Positions 1 through 8,987 of a DNA stretch of 64,000 nt are shown here, one piece after another. The DNA comes from Natranaerovirga hydrolytica (lineage in GTDB: Bacteria > Bacillota > Clostridia > Lachnospirales > DSM-24629), in the NCBI RefSeq assembly GCF_004339095.1, contig NZ_SMGQ01000011.1, forward strand, positions 667,575-731,574, given 5' to 3'. Within the stretch, counting starts at the first letter, position 1. Each line of letters opens with the position of its first letter. The notes under the pieces are model-generated. The model did no database searches. It had not been told where the DNA came from and was given only the letters and a program-made list of their open reading frames with translations. Position numbers and translations under genes: made by a program.

Positions 1-519
1 AATGAAGAGTATCGCAATTAAAATGCCACCTAAAAACCCTAAGTTTTTATATAGTTTTTCTGATTTAATATTGTTTTCGCTTACAAATTTTATTTCTTCC
101 TCTAATTGTTCTATATACATATTGATGGTATTGATTTGCATTTCCTTATCTAAGTAACCTAAGGTTTCACCAATCTGTTCTATTTTTAATAAATCTTGTT
201 TTTTAAGATAAGTATTTTTTAATTTTTGCTCTATGGCTGCACACCATATATGATGCAAATTGTTCCCATCAAATTTTTTCAGTTCTTGAGATACCATTTT
301 CAAAAATTCTTTAAACACATTGTTGCTTCTATTGGATATGTCTTCTAGGGCTTCTGGTAATGGCGAAAGAGAATATTTAATTTCTCCTCTTAGCATAATT
401 AATGTTTTTTTTAAGTTTTGTAGCCCTTCTAAACGATAGACCAATGACCGACTATAATGCAATCCTATTAAAGTTGAAGATGTAATGGTTAATAGAATAC
501 CCAATACCTTAATATACAT
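1..519 (-). CDS. spoIIIAB: Stage III sporulation protein AB (3' end cut by window edge)
   Basis: The reading frame opens at ATG 519 after an AGAGGGGAT ribosome site and stays open for 173 codons to the window edge, where the stop is missing. SpoIIIAB is usually about 171 residues, so only the stop or a few residues are lost. There is an N-terminal membrane segment (MYIKVLGILLTITSSTLIGL), a charged coiled-coil-rich middle (LQNLKKTLIMLRGEIKYSLS, then EQLEEEIKFVSE) and a second hydrophobic segment at the end (GFLGGILIAILFI). This matches the family: a mother-cell membrane component of the SpoIIIA-SpoIIQ channel that feeds the forespore. It follows spoIIIAA by 14 nt, as in the usual spoIIIA operon, whose remaining genes would lie beyond position 1. 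Confidence 0.88.
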   Translation of the reverse strand, partial: MYIKVLGILLTITSSTLIGLHYSRSLVYRLEGLQNLKKTLIMLRGEIKYSLSPLPEALEDISNRSNNVFKEFLKMVSQELKKFDGNNLHHIWCAAIEQKLKNTYLKKQDLLKIEQIGETLGYLDKEMQINTINMYIEQLEEEIKFVSENNIKSEKLYKNLGFLGGILIAILFI

Positions 520-533
520 TTGATCCCCTCTAT

Positions 534-1490
534 CTATTGTATTTTTTCTAATTTTTGATTATAAATATCTGTAATTTCACCAATTGTTTTTTTGTTGCTT
601 AAAATGATGTACCGCTCAAAAATCTTATTGGCAACTAATTTATCTAATAATGGTTTTTGTTTCACATCGTCTATAGATTGTCCATGGACTGTGCAAATTA
701 ATTTACAACCTGAATTAATAACATATTCTATGGCTTTTATATCTACGTCACTTCCTAGTTCATCTACGGCAATAACCTGAGGTGACATAGACCGAATCAG
801 CATAAGCATACCTTCCACCTTAGGACAACAATCCAACACATCTGTCCTTATGCCTAAATCATTTTGAGGAATACCATTATAACAAGCCCCAATCTCTGAT
901 CTTTCATCAACCACGCCTATGGTCTTAGGTGTTAGGGTATGCTCACCATTGGAAACTTGTCTGATAATATCTCTTAAAAGTGTTGTTTTGCCACATCTAG
1001 GAGGTGAAATAATCATCGTATGATATAGATTGTCTTCATCTATAATATTATGAATGACACCGTTGGCACATCCTTTGATTTCATGAGAGATTCTTATGTT
1101 AATAAAGGAAATATGCTTGATGTTTTTAACGCGACCTTGTTCAACAATAACTTTTCCTGCTAGTCCTATTCTATGCCCACCCTCTATTGTTATGAATCCT
1201 TGTTTAATATCTTCTTCAAAGGCATATAATGAATAGTTGCTAATGTATTCTATGGTTTCTTTTATTTCTTTTTTATTAACAATAAACGCATTTTTACAAG
1301 TATAACTAAAGTCTCCTTGATTAGTAATAAATATTTCTCTGTTTTTATAAATTATCATTAAAGGGGCATTAATTCTTAATCGAATTTCTTGCAAATAATT
1401 AAAATCAATGGTCAATGCTTTTTGTAAAATTTCTCTAATGTTGAGAGAAAATATTTTTAATATAGATGTTCGTTGATCTATCTTGTCCAC
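534..1490 (-). CDS. spoIIIAA: Stage III sporulation protein AA, RecA-like ATPase
   Basis: A 318-residue secretion-type ATPase; Bacillus SpoIIIAA is about 307. A Walker A loop is visible near residue 165 (SPPRCGKTTLLRDI), followed by VDERSEIGA and a Walker B-like VIAVDELG. In the family the protein powers or assembles the SpoIIIA-SpoIIQ feeding channel during engulfment in the mother cell. It heads the spoIIIA operon here, with spoIIIAB directly downstream. The start is uncertain: the GTG at 1490 lies almost on top of the best Shine-Dalgarno (GGGAGG, about 1491-1496), and no ATG, GTG or TTG follows within the next dozen codons. Confidence 0.93.
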   Translation of the reverse strand: MDKIDQRTSILKIFSLNIREILQKALTIDFNYLQEIRLRINAPLMIIYKNREIFITNQGDFSYTCKNAFIVNKKEIKETIEYISNYSLYAFEEDIKQGFITIEGGHRIGLAGKVIVEQGRVKNIKHISFINIRISHEIKGCANGVIHNIIDEDNLYHTMIISPPRCGKTTLLRDIIRQVSNGEHTLTPKTIGVVDERSEIGACYNGIPQNDLGIRTDVLDCCPKVEGMLMLIRSMSPQVIAVDELGSDVDIKAIEYVINSGCKLICTVHGQSIDDVKQKPLLDKLVANKIFERYIILSNKKTIGEITDIYNQKLEKIQ

Positions 1491-1544
1491 CTCCCTTTAT
1501 GAAATTATATGATGGGAGTTGTCCATTTATTACTTATTTTTTTC

Positions 1545-1577
1545 AAAAAAAAAACCTCCTTTAATCTCTAAAGGAAG
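1545..1577 (-). terminator. Rho-independent terminator of efp
   Basis: On the minus strand a 9-bp stem (CTTCCTTTA with TAAAGGAGG, one G-U) closes a 5-nt loop and is followed by ten T residues. It lies 30 nt past the efp stop and separates efp from the spoIIIA operon. Confidence 0.85.
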
Positions 1578-1607
1578 TCTCTTTATGGTTCTATATTTAA
1601 ATTTTAA

Positions 1608-2165
1608 TTATGCTCTTGAAGTGTATTCGCCAGTTCTTGTGTCAATTTTAATTCTATCTCCAATATTAACAAATAAAGGAACATAAACGGTTGCGCCAGT
1701 TTCTACAACAGCTGGTTTCGTTGCACCTGTTGCTGTATCTCCTTTTACACCTGGTTCTGTTTCTGTAACTTCTAGCTCAACAGATATGGGTGGTTCCATA
1801 CCAAAGACAACATTTTCATGAGAAAGGATTTTGACCATATCATTTTCTTTTACAAATTTTAATGTGTCACCCACTTGATCTTTATCAATTGCAATTTGTT
1901 CATAAGTACCTACATCCATAAAATGGTATAATTCGCCATCTGTATATAAATATTGCATATCTTTACGCTCTATATGCGCTGGAGCAAGTTTTTCACTTGG
2001 TCTAAAAGTTTTTTCTACTACTGATCCAGTTTTTAGATTTTTAATTTTGGTTCTAACGAAAGCCGCTCCTTTTCCTGGTTTTACATGTTGAAAATCAATG
2101 ATAACATAGATACCGCCATCATATTGAATGGTTAATCCATTTTTAAAATCTCCTGCTGATACCAT
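1608..2165 (-). CDS. efp: Translation elongation factor P
   Basis: At 185 residues it has the normal EF-P length. It opens with the typical [10 protein letters not shown] and carries KPGKGAAF with Lys32 at the tip of domain I, the residue that is post-translationally modified in many bacteria. EF-P binds between the P and E sites and relieves stalling at polyproline stretches. The gene follows an M24 aminopeptidase and precedes spoIIIAA, the order seen in many Firmicutes (yqhT-efp-spoIIIAA). The start is an ATG with an AAGGAGG site. No modification enzyme is visible in the window, so the chemistry on Lys32 cannot be deduced. Confidence 0.97.
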   Translation of the reverse strand: MVSAGDFKNGLTIQYDGGIYVIIDFQHVKPGKGAAFVRTKIKNLKTGSVVEKTFRPSEKLAPAHIERKDMQYLYTDGELYHFMDVGTYEQIAIDKDQVGDTLKFVKENDMVKILSHENVVFGMEPPISVELEVTETEPGVKGDTATGATKPAVVETGATVYVPLFVNIGDRIKIDTRTGEYTSRA

Positions 2166-2250
2166 TATATTCCTCCTTAGTTTTATTCTATACTAGTTTA
2201 TACCAATCTTTTACTTTTTTCAATAGAAAATATCATATATAAAACCCTAT

Positions 2251-2283
2251 GTTTACCACTCATCTAGAAGTTTATCCACTCAT
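2251..2283. repeat. Pair of direct repeats between the aminopeptidase gene and efp
   Basis: On the plus strand GTTTACCACTCAT (2251-2263) is followed by GTTTATCCACTCAT (2270-2283), offset by one and a half to two helical turns. The pair lies just past the stop of the M24 gene and upstream of the likely efp promoter region (a TATAAA-like box near 2195). It could be an operator. The second copy also matches 8 of 9 bases of the DnaA box TTATCCACA. Confidence 0.4.
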
Positions 2284-2297
2284 ACGCCCTGTAAGAC

Positions 2298-3365
2298 TTA
2301 TAACTCAATGAGTTCTTTTGGAGATTGGGTTAAGTTAAGATTACCGTCTTTTTCAACAACGACCATATCTTCTATTCTGACACCACCAAATTGGGGGATA
2401 TAAATGCCTGGCTCTACTGTTACTACCATTTTTTCTTTTAAGATGTCGTAGCCTAATGGTGAGAGTCTGGGTGCTTCATGAATAAACAAGCCCAGAGAAT
2501 GGCCTAAACTGTGTCCAAAATATTGATCGTAACCGTATTTTTTAATGATATTTCTAGATGTTTTATCTGCTTGTGAACCGGTTATACCTTCTTTAATCAT
2601 TTCAATGCCTTTTAATTGTGCTTCTAATACAATGTTATAAATTTCTTTTTGCTTATCATTGGCTTTTCCAATAACAAGAGTTCTTGTCATATCAGAACAA
2701 TACCCCTTATAAATACATCCAAAATCTAAGGTCAAAAAATCACCATTGTCCAATGTTTTATTAGTGGGTTTGGCATGAGGCATCGACGAATGAACACCTG
2801 AAGCGACTATACTGTCAAAGCTTAGTTTCTCTGCGCCTTCTTTTTTCATAAAATACTCTAACTCTAAGGCAATGTCTTTTTCTTTTACCCCTACTTTTAT
2901 AAAGTTTAAAATATGAGCAAATGCTTTATCTCCAATAGCTACTGCTTTTTTAATATGCTCTAATTCTTCCTCTTCCTTTATCATTCTTAAGCTTTCTATA
3001 ATATCTGAGGTAGGAACCAGATTGTCTACTTCTAATCCTTCTTCTAATAATGTGTGTTCTTGATAGGTTATTGTGTTTTGTTCAAATGCAATTTTTTTAA
3101 CATCATCTTCCTGAATAATGGCATCTAAAGTTTTAATATGGCCTTTTTTTAGCATATCGATGACTTCAAATCCTTCACATTCTTGTGCACCTTGTTCTAT
3201 ATATCTAAAATCCGTTAAAAGCACTTTTTTATTTTTAGAAACATACAAATAACCTGACGAACCTGTAAACCCACTGATATACCGTCTATTTAATCCATTG
3301 TATACGATTATACCATCTAAGTCTTTTTCTTTTAACTTTGCGATTAACTTGGAAACTCTATTCAA
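2298..3365 (-). CDS. Xaa-Pro aminopeptidase, M24 family
   Basis: This 355-residue protein has a creatinase-like N-terminal domain (about 1-125) and a pita-bread M24 catalytic domain (about 130-355). Metal ligands are in place: TLDFGCIYKGYCSDMTRT holds the two Asp, GHSLGHSLGLFIHE the His, and TVEPGIYI and GVRIEDM the two Glu. The enzyme would remove N-terminal residues before proline using two Mn or Co ions in the cytoplasm. It starts at a TTG that overlaps the aroQ stop by 4 nt, so translation is coupled. The counterparts are YqhT and PepQ; whether it acts on dipeptides or longer peptides cannot be told from sequence. Confidence 0.92.
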   Translation of the reverse strand: MNRVSKLIAKLKEKDLDGIIVYNGLNRRYISGFTGSSGYLYVSKNKKVLLTDFRYIEQGAQECEGFEVIDMLKKGHIKTLDAIIQEDDVKKIAFEQNTITYQEHTLLEEGLEVDNLVPTSDIIESLRMIKEEEELEHIKKAVAIGDKAFAHILNFIKVGVKEKDIALELEYFMKKEGAEKLSFDSIVASGVHSSMPHAKPTNKTLDNGDFLTLDFGCIYKGYCSDMTRTLVIGKANDKQKEIYNIVLEAQLKGIEMIKEGITGSQADKTSRNIIKKYGYDQYFGHSLGHSLGLFIHEAPRLSPLGYDILKEKMVVTVEPGIYIPQFGGVRIEDMVVVEKDGNLNLTQSPKELIEL

Positions 3366-3817
3366 ACAAACGACTCCTTTTCTTCTAAATGACTTATGAT
3401 ACCGTCAATTCCTAACATATATCCTTTTAACCCTAATCCAGCAATTTGTCCCACACAAACAGGTGCAGTAACAGACTGGTGTCTAAAAGCTTCTCTTTTA
3501 TGAATATTGGATATATGTACTTCAATGGTTGGTATGTTAACAGATGCAATGGCATCTCTAATGGCAATGCTATAGTGGGTATATGCACCTGGATTAATAA
3601 CGATTCCATCTACTTTATCATAATATGCTTCTTGAATGGTATTAATAATGTCGCCTTCGCTGTTTGATTGAAAGACTGTAATATTAATATTTTCTTTTTC
3701 GCCCTTTTTTATAATCATTTCTTCTAAATCTTTATAGGTTTGTTGACCATAAATACTTGCTTCTCTTATGCCTAAAAAATTAATATTTGGTCCATTGATT
3801 ACCAGTATTTTTTTCAT
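3362..3817 (-). CDS. aroQ: 3-dehydroquinate dehydratase, type II
   Basis: At 151 residues this is a typical type II dehydroquinase: INGPNINFLG at the N-terminus, the catalytic Tyr in ASIYGQQTY, NPGAYTHYSIAIRDAI, the His in EVHISNIHKREAFR, and GLGLKGY near the end. It carries out step three of the shikimate pathway, 3-dehydroquinate to 3-dehydroshikimate, and family members form dodecamers. The start codon overlaps the aroK stop (TTATGA), showing tight coupling in the order yqeG-aroE-aroK-aroQ-M24 peptidase. Confidence 0.97.
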   Translation of the reverse strand: MKKILVINGPNINFLGIREASIYGQQTYKDLEEMIIKKGEKENINITVFQSNSEGDIINTIQEAYYDKVDGIVINPGAYTHYSIAIRDAIASVNIPTIEVHISNIHKREAFRHQSVTAPVCVGQIAGLGLKGYMLGIDGIISHLEEKESFV

Positions 3818-4329
3818 AAATAACCCTCTATTTCTTTTAAAATATCTTGTATGTTTTTTTCGTCTGTTTTAATAATTACGTCAGCACCTTTTTCATAGTA
3901 GTCTTTTCTTTTTGCTAACAAATCTTTTATAAATAAAAATTTATTCTTTCCTTTTAATAAAGGCCTTGTGGTGTCATTTTTTAATCGATTTGCCAATGTA
4001 TGAGGCGATGCCTTTAAATAAACAACTGTACCAATTGATTTCATTAATGCCACGTTTTCTTGTTTGAGAATCATACCGCCTCCTGTAGACAGTATCATTT
4101 TATCATTTTTATGCGTTAACTCTTTTAACACATCTGTTTCTAGTTGTCTAAAATAGTCTTCCCCTTTTGTCTTAAATATTTCTGTTATTGGCATATTTTC
4201 TTTTTTCATAATCAAGTCATCTGTATCCATAAATTGGTAATGATGACGCTCTGATAAAATTTTTCCGAAAGTGGTTTTACCAGAGCCCATAAACCCTATT
4301 AATACAATACTATTCTTCACTTTACTCAC
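3814..4329 (-). CDS. aroK: Shikimate kinase
   Basis: A 171-residue P-loop kinase. Walker A is GFMGSGKTTFGK near residue 13, the shikimate-binding Asp lies in DTDDLI, the Gly-rich loop is STGGGMI, and the lid carries Arg in RPLLKG. It phosphorylates the 3-hydroxyl of shikimate with ATP, step five of aromatic amino acid synthesis. It overlaps aroE by 8 nt and aroQ by 4 nt, so these genes form one translationally coupled unit. EPSP synthase and chorismate synthase are not in the window. Confidence 0.97.
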   Translation of the reverse strand: MSKVKNSIVLIGFMGSGKTTFGKILSERHHYQFMDTDDLIMKKENMPITEIFKTKGEDYFRQLETDVLKELTHKNDKMILSTGGGMILKQENVALMKSIGTVVYLKASPHTLANRLKNDTTRPLLKGKNKFLFIKDLLAKRKDYYEKGADVIIKTDEKNIQDILKEIEGYL

Positions 4330-5197
4330 CTTTTACCATTTTGTATAGTTGACGTAAGATCTCATCTGATTTGTCGTCTTCAATATAATCTCCTGTCCAT
4401 ATTTCAAAAGATAGTACCGCTTGATAAACCAACATCTTAAGTCCATTGATGCCTTGACCACCATTGGCTCTTACTTTTCTTAAGAACAACGTTTCTTCTG
4501 GTTCGTAGATCATATCTACGGCAAATTTAATGTTTTTATAAAAATCATCTACTTCAATAATGGCTTGTTCAATGTACGTTGACATCCCCACTGGTGTTGT
4601 TTGTATAGCAATGTATTGATCTTTAGGTAATGATTGATAATCTTGAGGTGTTAACAGTTGTATGTCTGCATTAGGATAATATTTTATGACACTGTCTTTT
4701 ACAGATTGAGCCGTTTCTTGACTTCTATTAATAATATAAATGGACTTTGCCCCTTCTCTGGCACACATATAGGTTGCTGCTTTTGAACCGCCTCCAGCAC
4801 CTAGAATAATAACTTTTTCATCTTTTAGTGTAAAGCCTTCACTGGTTATGGATTTATGCAAGCCATTGATATCTGTATTAAATCCTTTATACCCTTTTTC
4901 TGTTCTCAGCATAGTATTGACAGCACCAATTCTTTGTGCTTCTTCATCAATACCATCTAAAAAAGGAATCACATCTTGTTTAAATGGAACCGTAACATTA
5001 AATCCTTGAACATTACAAGCCCATAATCCTTCTAAAGCTTCTTTCACCTTATCTTTTTCTACTTTAAAAGGAACGTATACCAATGTATTTTTAGTTAACT
5101 TTCCAAAAGTATTGTGTAATTCTGGGGATAATGTATGTTCAACTGGATTACCTATTACGCCATATATTTTACTTCTTCCACTAACACATCTTAACAT
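4322..5197 (-). CDS. aroE: Shikimate dehydrogenase (NADP-dependent)
   Basis: At 291 residues it has an N-terminal substrate domain (NPVEHTLSPELHN; catalytic Lys in NVTVPFKQD; FNTDINGL) and a C-terminal Rossmann domain (VIILGAGGGSKAATYM). It reduces 3-dehydroshikimate to shikimate. The substrate Ser in TLSPELHN and the GAGGGSKA nucleotide loop are those of AroE rather than of the quinate-specific YdiB branch, though this is judged from motifs only. ATG 5197 has a GGAGAG ribosome site and overlaps the yqeG stop by 7 nt. Confidence 0.96.
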   Translation of the reverse strand: MLRCVSGRSKIYGVIGNPVEHTLSPELHNTFGKLTKNTLVYVPFKVEKDKVKEALEGLWACNVQGFNVTVPFKQDVIPFLDGIDEEAQRIGAVNTMLRTEKGYKGFNTDINGLHKSITSEGFTLKDEKVIILGAGGGSKAATYMCAREGAKSIYIINRSQETAQSVKDSVIKYYPNADIQLLTPQDYQSLPKDQYIAIQTTPVGMSTYIEQAIIEVDDFYKNIKFAVDMIYEPEETLFLRKVRANGGQGINGLKMLVYQAVLSFEIWTGDYIEDDKSDEILRQLYKMVKGE

Positions 5198-5697
5198 TTT
5201 TCATCTCTCCTTTTATATAGGTCAATTATTCTTTTTTCTGTTCGTCTTTTAACTTTTGTAATCCATTCTTCTTTATCTTGAATGGGAACGACTAAAACTG
5301 TTTTTATATTCAATCGATTACCACCTAGAACATCTGTAAAAATTTGATCCCCAACAATAACCGTTTCTTGATTGGTGGTTTCTAATAATTTCATAGCTTT
5401 TCTTAAATTTTTAGTAAAGGGTTTTAATGCTTTGTGTATAGCAATTAGTTTTAAGGATTCATTAAATTTAATCACTCTGTCTTTATTATTATTGGAAACC
5501 AAGCATATTTTAAAACCCATCTCCTTGAGTTCTTCAAACAAACGGATTATTTTTTCATTTGGATGAGCAACATCATAGGGTACTAAAGTATTATCAATAT
5601 CAAATAATATGCCTCTTATACCTTCTTCATACATTTTTTTATAATTAACATCATAAATGGTGTCTACATGTGCATCTGGAAATAATTTCTTAATCAT
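5191..5697 (-). CDS. YqeG-family HAD phosphatase
   Basis: A 168-residue HAD-superfamily IIIA protein. Motif I is DIDNTLVPYD, motif II is the Ser in CLVSNNNKDR, and the late acidic motif is VIVGDQIFTDVLGGNR, so the catalytic residues are complete. YqeG relatives are small phosphatases without a cap domain; some act on phosphatidylglycerophosphate, but that role is not proven for this clade. It is the first gene of the aro operon, 75 nt downstream of a good SigA-type promoter. Its start ATG has an AAGGATG site. Confidence 0.88.
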   Translation of the reverse strand: MIKKLFPDAHVDTIYDVNYKKMYEEGIRGILFDIDNTLVPYDVAHPNEKIIRLFEELKEMGFKICLVSNNNKDRVIKFNESLKLIAIHKALKPFTKNLRKAMKLLETTNQETVIVGDQIFTDVLGGNRLNIKTVLVVPIQDKEEWITKVKRRTEKRIIDLYKRRDEKC

Positions 5698-5770
5698 TTA
5701 CAATCATCCTTAAAATTTATTCTGTTTCGTCTTTTATGCTACAACAGATAATTATTATCTATTGTATTTT

Positions 5771-5799
5771 ATTATATCAATACTTTTATTCTATTACAA
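5771..5799 (-). promoter_or_regulatory. SigA-type promoter of the yqeG-aroEKQ operon
   Basis: On the minus strand TTGTAA (5794-5799) and TATAAT (5771-5776) are separated by exactly 17 nt. It lies between the pilus-operon terminator and yqeG and explains separate transcription of the two blocks. Confidence 0.72.
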
Positions 5800-5864
5800 T
5801 ACTTTCCTTTTTTATATGTTTCATCAGTTTAACCACTAAGTTTTCTTTAACATTTAGATTATCC

Positions 5865-5902
5865 AAAAAAAATAAGATTATCTCTAAAGTTAGAAACAAT
5901 CT
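5865..5902 (-). terminator. Terminator of the pilus operon
   Basis: An 11-bp stem (AGATTGTTTCT with AGAGATAATCT, two G-U pairs) and a 6-nt loop are followed on the minus strand by a TATTTTTTTT run. It sits 10 nt past the stop of the pilO-like gene. Confidence 0.78.
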
Positions 5903-5911
5903 CAATGTATT

Positions 5912-6595
5912 TTAGTTTATTATATTTTGTGATGTATGATTAATCGTTTTTCCTTGCGGCATATCACTTAGAAAACCATCTGGTACATAACTTTCTTGAA
6001 TGGCTCTACCTTCATAATAAAGGCTATAAAATTTTAGATTCATACTGCCTACTAACTGTTCGTTAGCCATTGATAAATTAAAACCACTTATGATAACCCT
6101 TTGTTCAAGATCTTCTAAATACATTAAGAAATCTTTAAATGCTAAGTAGCTTGACTGGTAATTGAGATTAACCTCTATTAGCGAAACTTGTTCTTCTTGA
6201 GTGCGCTCATGACCTTCTTCATCTTTGACGATTATTTCTTGAGTTAATAATTCTTCTTTTTCGCTAAATTGAATGGTATTAAATTGTATATTGGTTGCTT
6301 CTTCCATATCATTTAATAAGGTTATAATCCTCTCTTGATTAATAACAGATGGTACTTTGTTTTCTATATAGGCTATGGATTCATGGTATAAATTAATTTC
6401 TTCTAATAAGGTTTCTCGATTAATTTGTTTGGTTAATAACTCTGAATGTCTTATTTCTAGAGTTTCTACTTCTGTTTCTAAGGCTTCTTTTTGGGCAGCC
6501 AAGGGTTTGTATCCCCAGTAGTATAATAATGCCATCAATAGCAAGATGATTAGGAAAATGGCTAGGTTTTTATTTTTACTTTCAGTATGCATCAT
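5912..6595 (-). CDS. pilO: PilO-like type IV pilus assembly protein
   Basis: About 227 residues: a short cytoplasmic tail, one membrane segment (LAIFLIILLLMALLYYWGY), a long coiled-coil (AAQKEALETEVETLEIRHSE) and a mixed alpha-beta C-terminal domain. This is the architecture of PilO, which pairs with PilN to link the motor to the pilus base. Sequence identity in this family is low, so the call rests on architecture and position as the last gene of the pil cluster. ATG 6595 is chosen over the upstream ATG 6613 because AAAGGGG lies 6 nt before it. Confidence 0.75.
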   Translation of the reverse strand: MMHTESKNKNLAIFLIILLLMALLYYWGYKPLAAQKEALETEVETLEIRHSELLTKQINRETLLEEINLYHESIAYIENKVPSVINQERIITLLNDMEEATNIQFNTIQFSEKEELLTQEIIVKDEEGHERTQEEQVSLIEVNLNYQSSYLAFKDFLMYLEDLEQRVIISGFNLSMANEQLVGSMNLKFYSLYYEGRAIQESYVPDGFLSDMPQGKTINHTSQNIIN

Positions 6596-6649
6596 TTTCA
6601 GCCCCTTTAGCATTATACTGTCTTCAAAATTTATTATTTTAATGATTTT

Positions 6650-8206
6650 TTATTCCCTAGACTGGTATTCTAATACCGCATTAAACCTATACCTTACTTC
6701 ATTATTACTTTCTATTTCTTCTAAATTAATGCTACTCACATGTATGTCTGAAAAATAAGGCATTCCTTTGATTTGTTCAATATAAGCAGCAATGGTTAAT
6801 TGATCTGTAGCATATCCATTAATGCTTAGGGTATTATTTTGATGTGTCATTGAAGTATAATATAACTGAGTTGGCATGTGTTGTTCAAACGCCTTAAGAA
6901 TTTCTAAAAAATCCTCACTTGAGTTTTGAGATAAAAAGATCATTTCTTCTCTAAAATTAAGCTGTTCTTCTAAAATACCATGTTCATTAATAATGTCTTC
7001 AATGCTTTTTAAATCATCAATTTGTTGTAGCAGTTGTTCTTTTTGCTTTTCCAGTTTGTTTTTATCATTCATAGGTACCATGATGCCGGATAAAGAGATT
7101 AAAGCCGAAAGAATAACCAATTCCACTGCCAAACGTTTACGTTTATGGCTGTTGTATTGTAGTAAAATTTCTTTTGGGATAAAATTCACTTTAGATAAGG
7201 CTGTCCCAAAAATAGCTGTAAAATGAAGCCACTTTTCATCAAAGCCTTTTATGTTTTTTGCTGAAACATTGGCATATTCTTCAAGTTTATTCACCTTTAT
7301 ATCAAAGAACTTTTCTATATACTGTTGGATACCATAAATTTGGGAACCACAGCCGGTTATAAAAATTTCATTAATGGATAATTTAGAATGTCTAGATGAA
7401 AAATAATCCATTAGCCTAGAAATATTGCTCATGATGGTATTAATGGATGATGTAATATCATCTTTCATATATGGATTCATATCCATATCCGTATTTAAAA
7501 AAGACTGTTTCTGTATTTTTCTTATGGCTGTCTCATAATCCATTTCTAAGTATTCTTGAACCGCTTTGTAAACTTCATCTACCCCTTGGGGGATATACTT
7601 TTGTAATTCTAATTGATTGTTGTTTAATATGGTTACAATGGTGGATTGTCTATTTAATTCTATATATAGATTAACCCCTTTATGCTTTTGAAGGGATAGC
7701 ATTTCAAAAATACCACTACCAGCATAATCAATGGCCTTAAGTTTTAAACCTATTCCTTCTGCTAAAGCAATATATTCCATTACCAATGCTCTTGGTGCAG
7801 CTAAAAGAAATATTTTTTGTTTTTTATTTTTCTCTTCTTTTACAATATCGATGGTTTTATAGTCTATAATGTAATCACTTATATTCACTGGAAAATAATC
7901 ATTGGCATTTAATTCAATGATGGATTGGGTTTTCTTTTTGTTGGTATGGGGAATTAAAATCTCACGGGTGATAATTCTACTAGAGTATAGTGTGAATATA
8001 GCATTTTTTGTTTTGATACCGGATTCATTTAAAGCCATTTTTATTGTATTGACTAGATTGGCTTTTGCTCTAATACTGCCATCTTCTACTTGATTAGGCT
8101 CTATGGGTATGGTGATTGAATGTTTAACGGTTATTTTATTGTTTCGATTGACTAAGTCTGCAATTTTTATTGTGTGATTGCTTATATCTATAGATAAATA
8201 ACGCAT
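6650..8206 (-). CDS. Fused PilM-PilN type IV pilus assembly protein
   Basis: This 518-residue protein joins two proteins that are usually separate. Residues 1-340 form an actin-like PilM domain (YLSIDISNHTIKIADL at the start, then EILIPHTNKKKTQSIIELNA and an EIFITGCGSQIYGI nucleotide site). Residues from about 341 start with NFIPKEILL, the place where a free PilN begins, then a membrane segment (359-378), a coiled-coil and a PilN periplasmic-type domain. In other bacteria PilM binds the cytoplasmic tail of PilN; here the pair is covalently tied. The gene lies between pilD and pilO, 22 nt from pilD, with a GGGGGG ribosome site. Confidence 0.86.
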   Translation of the reverse strand: MRYLSIDISNHTIKIADLVNRNNKITVKHSITIPIEPNQVEDGSIRAKANLVNTIKMALNESGIKTKNAIFTLYSSRIITREILIPHTNKKKTQSIIELNANDYFPVNISDYIIDYKTIDIVKEEKNKKQKIFLLAAPRALVMEYIALAEGIGLKLKAIDYAGSGIFEMLSLQKHKGVNLYIELNRQSTIVTILNNNQLELQKYIPQGVDEVYKAVQEYLEMDYETAIRKIQKQSFLNTDMDMNPYMKDDITSSINTIMSNISRLMDYFSSRHSKLSINEIFITGCGSQIYGIQQYIEKFFDIKVNKLEEYANVSAKNIKGFDEKWLHFTAIFGTALSKVNFIPKEILLQYNSHKRKRLAVELVILSALISLSGIMVPMNDKNKLEKQKEQLLQQIDDLKSIEDIINEHGILEEQLNFREEMIFLSQNSSEDFLEILKAFEQHMPTQLYYTSMTHQNNTLSINGYATDQLTIAAYIEQIKGMPYFSDIHVSSINLEEIESNNEVRYRFNAVLEYQSRE

Positions 8207-8228
8207 AGATTCCCCCCTTTTAGATGTA

Positions 8229-8966
8229 TTAGAAAAGATTACCGATATACCAACCCATTATTTCATTGCCATAGATTAAGGATAAAAATATGCCTATTCC
8301 TAAATAAGGACCAAAAGGCACTTTTTTTTCACCTATTTTTAACACCAATAAAATAATACTGATGATGGAACCTATTAGGGCACCTAAAAATAATGCCAAT
8401 AGTATTTTATCCCAGCCTAGTATGAACCCTGCAACTGCCATTAGCTTAATATCGCCACCACCCATTTGCCCTTTTGAAAGTATGGCTACTAAAAATAAAA
8501 TACCACTGCTTATAAAAAAGCCTGAGGTATAATACACCCATTGGTTAGTATTCAGACTTAAATGGATGATGCCTATGATCAATATCAAACCATTTAACCC
8601 ATTTGGGATAATCATATGTTGCCAGTCTATAAACCCAATAATGATTAAAGTGGATGTTAATAAACTGTATAAAAGGGTATGGTAACTGTAGCCATATGTG
8701 GTAAAAATGAAATAGTAGGCTACTCCATTGAGCAGCTCTACTAAAGGATATTGTATGGATAAAGATTTTTTACAAAATCTGCACTTGCCTTTTAACACAA
8801 CATAACTGATTACAGGAATCAAGTCATATGGCTTTATTAAATGGTTACAGTGCATACAATGGGATCTTTTGGTTATAAAATTTTCTTTTTTAGGTATACG
8901 ATAAATGCAGACATTTAAAAAACTGCCTATGATCATACCTAGTAATATGATTAATATATTATCCAT
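8229..8966 (-). CDS. pilD: Prepilin peptidase / N-methyltransferase (PilD type)
   Basis: A 245-residue polytopic membrane protein. It starts with the conserved GSFLNVCIYR, carries two CxxC pairs (CMHC and CRFC) that bind zinc in bifunctional prepilin peptidases, and has both catalytic Asp residues (GFIDWQHMIIPN and GGGDIKLMA). It would cut the pilin leader after Gly and methylate the new N-terminal Phe. The four cysteines suggest that the methyltransferase domain is intact. It sits directly downstream of the pilin gene, its likely substrate. Confidence 0.93.
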   Translation of the reverse strand: MDNILIILLGMIIGSFLNVCIYRIPKKENFITKRSHCMHCNHLIKPYDLIPVISYVVLKGKCRFCKKSLSIQYPLVELLNGVAYYFIFTTYGYSYHTLLYSLLTSTLIIIGFIDWQHMIIPNGLNGLILIIGIIHLSLNTNQWVYYTSGFFISSGILFLVAILSKGQMGGGDIKLMAVAGFILGWDKILLALFLGALIGSIISIILLVLKIGEKKVPFGPYLGIGIFLSLIYGNEIMGWYIGNLF

Positions 8967-8987
8967 TGAATTGTTTGCCTATTTGCA

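Noticed and set aside
1500-1530. SigE-like -10 (CATATAAT at 1504-1511, minus) before spoIIIAA
   Set aside because: The spacing to the GTG start would leave almost no leader and cut the ribosome site, and the -35 side is a poor match.
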